Part shown: in pieces, positions 5,891 through 9,170 of the stretch | Position numbering within the stretch: the stretch's first letter is position 1 | Layout of the letters: each line of letters begins with the position of its first letter | Source of the DNA: Acidimicrobiia bacterium | Lineage (GTDB): Bacteria; Actinomycetota; Acidimicrobiia; IMCC26256 | Direction of reading: 5' to 3' | DNA length: 9,170 nucleotides | Assembly (NCBI GenBank): GCA_023262065.1 | Contig: JALRDW010000115.1 | Location: forward strand, 1 to 9,170 | Notes under the pieces: model-generated | What the model saw: the letters and a program-made list of their open reading frames with translations, nothing else | What the model was told of the DNA's origin: nothing | Databases searched by the model: none | Made by a program: the position numbers and the translations under genes

Positions 5891-6852
5891 GGCGCTCCCG
5901 GATCGTCGAGCGCGTCGATCGCCGCGCCGAGCGCGGTCGCCAGCACCTCGATCTGGGGTCGCCCGATGTCGGCGTCGAAGATGAACGGCAGGTGCAACTG
6001 CGCGAGCGGGAGCGCGGCGGCCAGACGCTCGGCCTGGGCGCGCTGCACGGCGCGGCGCGACCGCCGGAACGCGGTGGCCGCAGCGAGGTCCTCGACCTCG
6101 GCGACGGACAGGGGCAGGTCGATGAGCGTGGCGTCGGCGGCGATCGCGGCGGGAGTCGCGTCGGCGTCCGGCGCCCCGACCTCCGGGTAGAGCCCGTTCA
6201 CCACGACCGGCATGAGCGAGACGCCGACCCGGTCCTCCAGCGCGAACGCGGTCTCGGTCGCCTCACGCACCGGTGTCTCCTCGGGGGCGGTGACGAGGAG
6301 CACCTGGCAGCGGGTCGGATCGGAGAGCAGGGCGACGACGTCGGCCGCCTGGTGGCGGATCGGTCCGACCGCCACGGCGTCGAGCAGGCCGAGCGGCGAG
6401 GTGAGGAAGCTGAGGGCGTGGCCGGCGGCCGGCGCATCGACGAGGATGAGGTCGAAGGTGCCGCCCATCTCGATGCTCTTCACCTTGCCGAGCACGAGGA
6501 TGTCCTTCATGCCGGGGACGGCGGTGGCGATGACGTCGAGCAGACCGGTCGTCCCGAGCCGGCGTGCGATCCGGCCGAACCCGTTGCCCTCGAGCCAGTC
6601 CACCAGCGCCTCGTCCGGGGTGAGGGTGCGCCCCCGGACCCCCGGGGCGAGGTCGATCTCCCGGTAGGTGAGGTCGGGCACGCCGAAGGCCGACGCGAGG
6701 CCGGACTTCCCCTCGACCTCGACGACGAGGACCCGCAGGCCGAGGCGCGCCGCGAGCACCGCGAGGGCCGCCGTGACCGTGGTCTTCCCGACCCCGCCCT
6801 TCCCCGCTACGACCACGACCCGGGCGCTGGTACAGAATCGGCGCTGGTCCAT
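5887..6852 (-). CDS. Get3/ArsA-like ATPase, first subunit (BagA/Rv3679-like)
   Basis: This 321-residue SIMIBI ATPase is the first gene of the pair. The deviant Walker A is GKGGVGKTT (17-25), with signature Lys18 and catalytic Lys23. Switch I is replaced by EVEGKSGLASAFG (45-57), and switch II is DAPAAGHALSFL (Asp139 onward). It is shorter than its partner, as Rv3679 is shorter than Rv3680. ATG at 6852 is the start because the P-loop begins shortly after it and a TAGCAT hexamer lies 8 nt upstream; the open frame running further upstream lies antisense to the NfeD-like gene. Get3-type proteins handle membrane-protein or other clients through nucleotide-driven dimer opening; the client here is unknown. 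As I recall, the mycobacterial pair also lies beside a whiB gene (whiB4). Confidence 0.88.
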   Translation of the reverse strand: MDQRRFCTSARVVVVAGKGGVGKTTVTAALAVLAARLGLRVLVVEVEGKSGLASAFGVPDLTYREIDLAPGVRGRTLTPDEALVDWLEGNGFGRIARRLGTTGLLDVIATAVPGMKDILVLGKVKSIEMGGTFDLILVDAPAAGHALSFLTSPLGLLDAVAVGPIRHQAADVVALLSDPTRCQVLLVTAPEETPVREATETAFALEDRVGVSLMPVVVNGLYPEVGAPDADATPAAIAADATLIDLPLSVAEVEDLAAATAFRRSRRAVQRAQAERLAAALPLAQLHLPFIFDADIGRPQIEVLATALGAAIDALDDPGAP

Positions 6853-6860
6853 CGCCCCCG

Positions 6861-6866
6861 ATGCTA
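6861..6866 (-). promoter_or_regulatory. Putative leaderless -10 element of the ATPase operon
   Basis: Minus-strand TAGCAT is followed by CGGGGGCG and the ATG at 6852, predicting a transcript starting at or within a few bases of the start codon. It lies in a 25-nt gap shared with the divergent NfeD-like gene, so the two promoters must overlap or that of the NfeD-like gene lies within the ATPase gene. Confidence 0.5.
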
Positions 6867-6867
6867 C

Positions 6868-6873
6868 GGGAGA
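6868..6873 (+). promoter_or_regulatory. Shine-Dalgarno-like site of the NfeD-like gene
   Basis: GGGAGA lies 4 nt before the GTG at 6878 and supports this start over earlier in-frame codons, which fall antisense to the divergent ATPase gene. Confidence 0.45.
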
Positions 6874-6877
6874 CCCA

Positions 6878-8326
6878 GTGCAGCGCCGCCGTCGACTCGC
6901 CACGATCCTCCTGGGCGTCGCGTGCCTCGTCACGGGGATGGCCGGGGCCGCCGGTGCGATCGGGACCGGCGCGCGCGCCGACGCCGCGGTGTCGTCGGGC
7001 CGCGGCGGCATCATCGTCGTGCAGGTCAAGGGGCTGCTCGACCCGCCGAACGCCCGCCTCATCACGAGCGCCATCGAGGATGCGAACCGGGCGCGGGCCT
7101 CCGTCGTCGTCCTCGACATCGATTCCGAGGGTGCGGTCGACCTCGAGATCGGCCCGGTCCTCGAGACGATCCGCGCCTCCCGGGTCCCGGTGACGACCTG
7201 GGTCGGACCGGCGGGTTCCGAGGCCAAGGGCGCGGCGGCGGTGATCGCTTCCGCCTCGGCCGTGCTCGGCGTCGGGTCCGGCTCCCACATCGGTCCGGCG
7301 TACCCCGAGGCGCGTGACACCTCGGCACCCCCGCGGGCGGAGGTCGCGGCGCGGGTCGCCCGGCTGAGTGAGCGCAACGGCCGGGACGGCGACGCGGCCC
7401 GGGCCCTCGCCACCGATCGACTCGACGCGGACGCGGCGACGGCCTCGGGTGCGGCCGATCGGATCTGTGGGCGCCCGGCGAACGGCGACGGCTGCGCGAC
7501 CCTCGGTGACTTCGTGGTCCGCATCGACGGTCGGGTGGTCACCACGGCCCGGGGCGAGGTCCGGCTCGACACCTCGAAGGTGATCGGGCAGGGCCAGGAT
7601 CGTCGGCGCCAGCCGAACCAACCGGTGGCGTTCCGGAAGTTGACGCTCGCCGGTCAGGCCGAGCACACGCTCACGAATCCGTCCATCGCGTACGCGCTGC
7701 TCATCATCGGACTCGCGCTCATCGTCTTCGAGTTCTTCACCATCAGCATCGGTCTCGCCGGGGGTGCCGGTGCGCTCGCGGTGATCGGTGCCTGCGTGGG
7801 CTTCTCCCACCTGCCGGTCACCTGGTGGGGGATCGCGCTGCTCCTCCTCTCGGCCTTCGCGTTCGCGGTCGACGTGCAGGTCGGGCGACCCGCGGTGTGG
7901 AGCGGGATCGGCACGGTGACGCTCATCGCGGGCTCGTTGTTCCTGTACACGGGTGCGTCGAGCCTGCAGGTGCCGTGGTGGCTCGTCGTCGTGATGGTCG
8001 CGTCGACGTTGCTCTTCTACCTCGGTGGCATGCCGATCGCGGTGCGTTCGCGATTCTCGACGCCGACGGTCGGGCGGGAGTCGCTCATCGGTGAACTCGG
8101 CGAGGCTGCGGTGGCGATCGATCCGGACGGCGTGGTGCTCATCGATGGTGCCCGGTGGCGGGCGCGGACGAACCGGGCCACCCCGATCCCGGCGGGCTCG
8201 ACGATCCGGGTCGTGGAGGTGCTCGGCCTCGTGCTCGAGGTCGAACCCGAGGAGGGCGGCGCGAAGGACTACCGGGAGATGCGCCGGGGCCGGGTCGGCG
8301 ACCCCGAGGGTGAGGCCGCCGACTGA
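6878..8326 (+). CDS. NfeD-like membrane protein with apparently inactive ClpP-class domain
   Basis: The 482-residue protein has long-NfeD architecture: a signal peptide or anchor (residues 1-36, RRRR then LATILLGVACLV), a ClpP-like domain outside the membrane (about 43-200), four or five membrane segments (about 270-287, 291-309, 316-333, 342-358, 366-385), and a C-terminal OB-fold domain (about 402-462). Active members are serine proteases with a Ser-Lys dyad, often paired with stomatin. Here the usual PSG(x)4SAG region reads PAGSEAKGAA: aligned without gaps, the nucleophile position is Gly118 (7229-7231), and where a catalytic Lys is expected only Arg is seen (near 153). It is probably non-proteolytic and may be a scaffold. 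No stomatin gene is nearby. GTG at 6878 gives the signal peptide directly and has a GGGAG site. Family assignment is strong for the C-terminal half, moderate for the protease half. Confidence 0.87.
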   Translation: MQRRRRLATILLGVACLVTGMAGAAGAIGTGARADAAVSSGRGGIIVVQVKGLLDPPNARLITSAIEDANRARASVVVLDIDSEGAVDLEIGPVLETIRASRVPVTTWVGPAGSEAKGAAAVIASASAVLGVGSGSHIGPAYPEARDTSAPPRAEVAARVARLSERNGRDGDAARALATDRLDADAATASGAADRICGRPANGDGCATLGDFVVRIDGRVVTTARGEVRLDTSKVIGQGQDRRRQPNQPVAFRKLTLAGQAEHTLTNPSIAYALLIIGLALIVFEFFTISIGLAGGAGALAVIGACVGFSHLPVTWWGIALLLLSAFAFAVDVQVGRPAVWSGIGTVTLIAGSLFLYTGASSLQVPWWLVVVMVASTLLFYLGGMPIAVRSRFSTPTVGRESLIGELGEAAVAIDPDGVVLIDGARWRARTNRATPIPAGSTIRVVEVLGLVLEVEPEEGGAKDYREMRRGRVGDPEGEAAD

Positions 8327-8350
8327 GCCCCGGGCCGGTCGCGACGAACC

Positions 8351-8383
8351 CCCGGAAACCCGCAGGAACCGGCCGTTTCCGGG
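8351..8383 (+). terminator. Hairpin after the NfeD-like gene, possible terminator
   Basis: A perfect 9-bp inverted repeat (8351-8359 with 8375-8383, CCCGGAAAC/GTTTCCGGG) with a 15-nt loop lies 24 nt after the stop. There is no T tract, so termination is plausible but unproven. Confidence 0.4.
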
Positions 8384-8389
8384 CTTGCG

Positions 8390-8459
8390 CCGCCGGGTCC
8401 GTCCGCCTCTTGTGGCCCCGGGGACCCGGCGGTAGGTTCGCCCCGCGGGCACCCGGCGG
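8390..8459. repeat. Three copies of a 9-bp element framing the whiB promoter
   Basis: CCGCCGGGTCC (8390-8400) and GGACCCGGCGG (8422-8432) form a perfect 11-bp inverted repeat separated by 21 nt. The core ACCCGGCGG recurs as a direct copy at 8451-8459. The second copy abuts the proposed -10, and the third is in the proposed untranslated leader. The arrangement suggests operator half-sites or an RNA hairpin; GC-rich chance matches are also possible. Confidence 0.5.
8410..8438 (+). promoter_or_regulatory. Putative whiB promoter
   Basis: TTGTGG (8410-8415), a 17-nt spacer and TAGGTT (8433-8438) form a reasonable actinobacterial sigma-70-type promoter. Transcription would start near 8445, leaving a leader of about 40 nt before the ATG at 8487, unlike the leaderless layout of several other genes here. 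Confidence 0.5.
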
Positions 8460-8486
8460 AGTTGGTGCCCCGGGAGTCGACGAGCC

Positions 8487-8741
8487 ATGCGACAGACCAC
8501 GACGATCGATGCCTGGCAGGTACGGGCCGCGTGCCGCGGTCCGGAGTCGGTCCTGTTCTTCCCACCCACGACGAGCGAGCGCCGCGAGGAGCGTGACCTG
8601 CGCGAGCGCCGGGCCAAGGCGATCTGCGCGACCTGCCCCGTGCAGCGCGAGTGCCGGGCCTACGCGCTGTCGATCCGCGAGCCGCACGGCATCTGGGGCG
8701 GATTGAGCGAGACCGAGCGTCGTCACCTGCTCGACGCGTGA
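8487..8741 (+). CDS. WhiB-family iron-sulfur transcriptional regulator
   Basis: The 84-residue protein carries the four WhiB cysteines that bind a 4Fe-4S cluster: Cys16, then Cys47-x2-Cys50-x5-Cys56. The GIWGG turn (68-72) follows, then a short tail SETERRHLL. The 30-residue gap between the first two Cys holds an FFPP motif (24-27) and a highly charged stretch. WhiB proteins are found almost only in Actinobacteria and their phages; they bind the main sigma factor and respond to redox, nitric oxide or developmental signals. The basic C-terminal DNA-binding tail is very short, so activity through sigma is more likely than strong direct binding (inference). ATG at 8487 has GGGAG (8472-8476) 10 nt upstream. 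The subfamily (WhiB1, 2, 4 and so on) cannot be fixed by eye. Confidence 0.95.
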   Translation: MRQTTTIDAWQVRAACRGPESVLFFPPTTSERREERDLRERRAKAICATCPVQRECRAYALSIREPHGIWGGLSETERRHLLDA

Positions 8742-8773
8742 GTGGCGCCGGGCTCCCGGCGCGGTCGAACCCG

Positions 8774-8779
8774 TAGCAT
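8774..8779 (+). promoter_or_regulatory. Putative leaderless -10 element before the nitrilase-like gene
   Basis: TAGCAT is followed by CGGTCCC and the GTG at 8787, nearly the same layout as in front of the ATPase operon. It argues that 8787 is a true start in some genome, even though the encoded protein lacks its family N-terminus. Confidence 0.5.
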
Positions 8780-8786
8780 CGGTCCC

Positions 8787-9170
8787 GTGACCCGGGATGG
8801 CGCGGAGGGCCTCGATGGGCCGTCGCTCGCAGCGGCACGCGCCTGGGCGCGCCAGCTTGGCGTGTTCGTGCTGGCCGGCAGCGTGCTCGAGGCGATCGGC
8901 GATGGATCGCGCGCGTTCAACACCAGCGTGCTCGTGGCACCCGATGGCCGTGACATCGCGATCTACCGCAAGGTCCATCTGTTCGACGTCACCGTGGGCG
9001 GCCACGAATACCGCGAGTCCGACGCCGTGGAGCCCGGCGAGGCCCTCGCGCTCGGTGACGCGGCGGGGCTCCGGCTGGGGCTGAGCGTGTGCTACGACCT
9101 GCGCTTTCCCGAGCTCTACCGATCGCTCGCGGCGTCGGGCGCCACCGCGCTGGCCGTGCCCGCGAACTTC
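8787..9170 (+). CDS. Carbon-nitrogen hydrolase (nitrilase/Nit family), missing N-terminus, cut by window end
   Basis: The 128 residues seen belong to the nitrilase superfamily, which hydrolyses amides and nitriles of small molecules; the pattern is closest to Nit1/Nit2-type omega-amidase or deaminated-glutathione amidase. Present are LAGSV (29-33), NTSVLV-PDG (45-54), the catalytic Lys62 in YRKVHLFD, and the nucleophile Cys102 in VCYDLRFPELYR. Relatives have about 55-60 residues before the DGPSL segment, including strand 1 and the catalytic Glu (in LPE); here DGPSL begins at residue 10. Only 45 nt separate the whiB stop from the GTG, so a simple frameshift cannot hide the missing part. The product as written would be inactive. 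It is either truncated or lies across a join near 8790-8815. The 3' end is outside the window. Confidence 0.85.
   Translation, partial: MTRDGAEGLDGPSLAAARAWARQLGVFVLAGSVLEAIGDGSRAFNTSVLVAPDGRDIAIYRKVHLFDVTVGGHEYRESDAVEPGEALALGDAAGLRLGLSVCYDLRFPELYRSLAASGATALAVPANF

Noticed and set aside
3041..6190. A 1049-codon open frame on the plus strand
   Set aside because: It crosses asd in another frame, then the tRNA and two minus-strand genes with clear family motifs. Its product is Arg/Gly/Asp-rich with no recognisable domain, as expected of a GC-rich shadow frame.
4736..6852. Arsenite efflux (ArsA) function for the ATPase pair
   Set aside because: No arsenic-binding Cys cluster, ArsB, ArsR or ArsC is present. 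The two-gene layout fits the Rv3679/Rv3680-type pair better.
6853..7572. N-terminal extension of the first ATPase beyond ATG 6852
   Set aside because: The frame stays open but lies antisense to the NfeD-like gene, adds no domain, and would put the P-loop over 250 residues into the protein. The leaderless promoter fits 6852.
6263..8617. A 784-codon open frame on the minus strand
   Set aside because: It lies antisense to the NfeD-like gene and out of frame with the ATPase gene. Composition is charged and repetitive without family motifs.
1..9170. CRISPR array, transposon ends, rRNA or prophage genes
   Set aside because: No regularly spaced repeats, transposase, integrase or phage structural motifs were found in either strand.

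Overview
The window is high-GC DNA with actinobacterial hallmarks: a WhiB-family Fe-S regulator, start codons that are mostly GTG, and several genes that look leaderless, with a TAGNNT -10 hexamer only 7-9 nt before the start codon. A lysC-asd pair and a pair of Get3/ArsA-like ATPases near a whiB gene fit an actinomycete. From the feel of the proteins I would guess the class Acidimicrobiia; that is inference. Both ends of the window cut through genes.

Layout. 1-143 (-): fragment of a polyprenol/dolichol-phosphate mannose synthase-like GT2. 136-1023 (+): Gfo/Idh/MocA oxidoreductase lacking its Rossmann N-terminus. 1058-1819 (-): membrane-anchored cyclophilin-type peptidyl-prolyl isomerase. 1882-3099 (+) lysC and 3102-4139 (+) asd: the first two steps of the aspartate pathway. 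4188-4265 (-): tRNA-Pro(CGG), with a strong hairpin between it and asd. 4295-4687 (-): stand-alone receiver-domain protein. 4736-5890 and 5887-6852 (-): a translationally coupled pair of Get3/ArsA-like ATPases resembling mycobacterial Rv3680/Rv3679 (BagB/BagA). 6878-8326 (+): NfeD-like membrane protein whose ClpP-like domain seems to lack the catalytic residues. 8487-8741 (+): WhiB. 8787-end (+): nitrilase-family hydrolase lacking its N-terminus.

How the genes fit together. lysC and asd form a tight two-gene operon, divergent from the cyclophilin gene. The ATPase pair is divergent from the NfeD-like gene, with whiB just beyond; a whiB gene beside this ATPase pair is also known in mycobacteria, which suggests an old neighbourhood. 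I saw no evidence for a wholly new defence or biosynthetic system.

The most striking feature is mosaicism. Two unrelated genes on opposite strands both lose their N-termini at about position 143. Codon use changes abruptly inside lysC near 2600 (no CGG among 14 Arg codons before, 6 of 10 after), and the change persists through asd. The last gene also begins without its family N-terminus. The window may therefore be a chimeric metagenomic contig, or may record real recombination; the sequence alone does not decide. There is no gene-free stretch over 300 bases.
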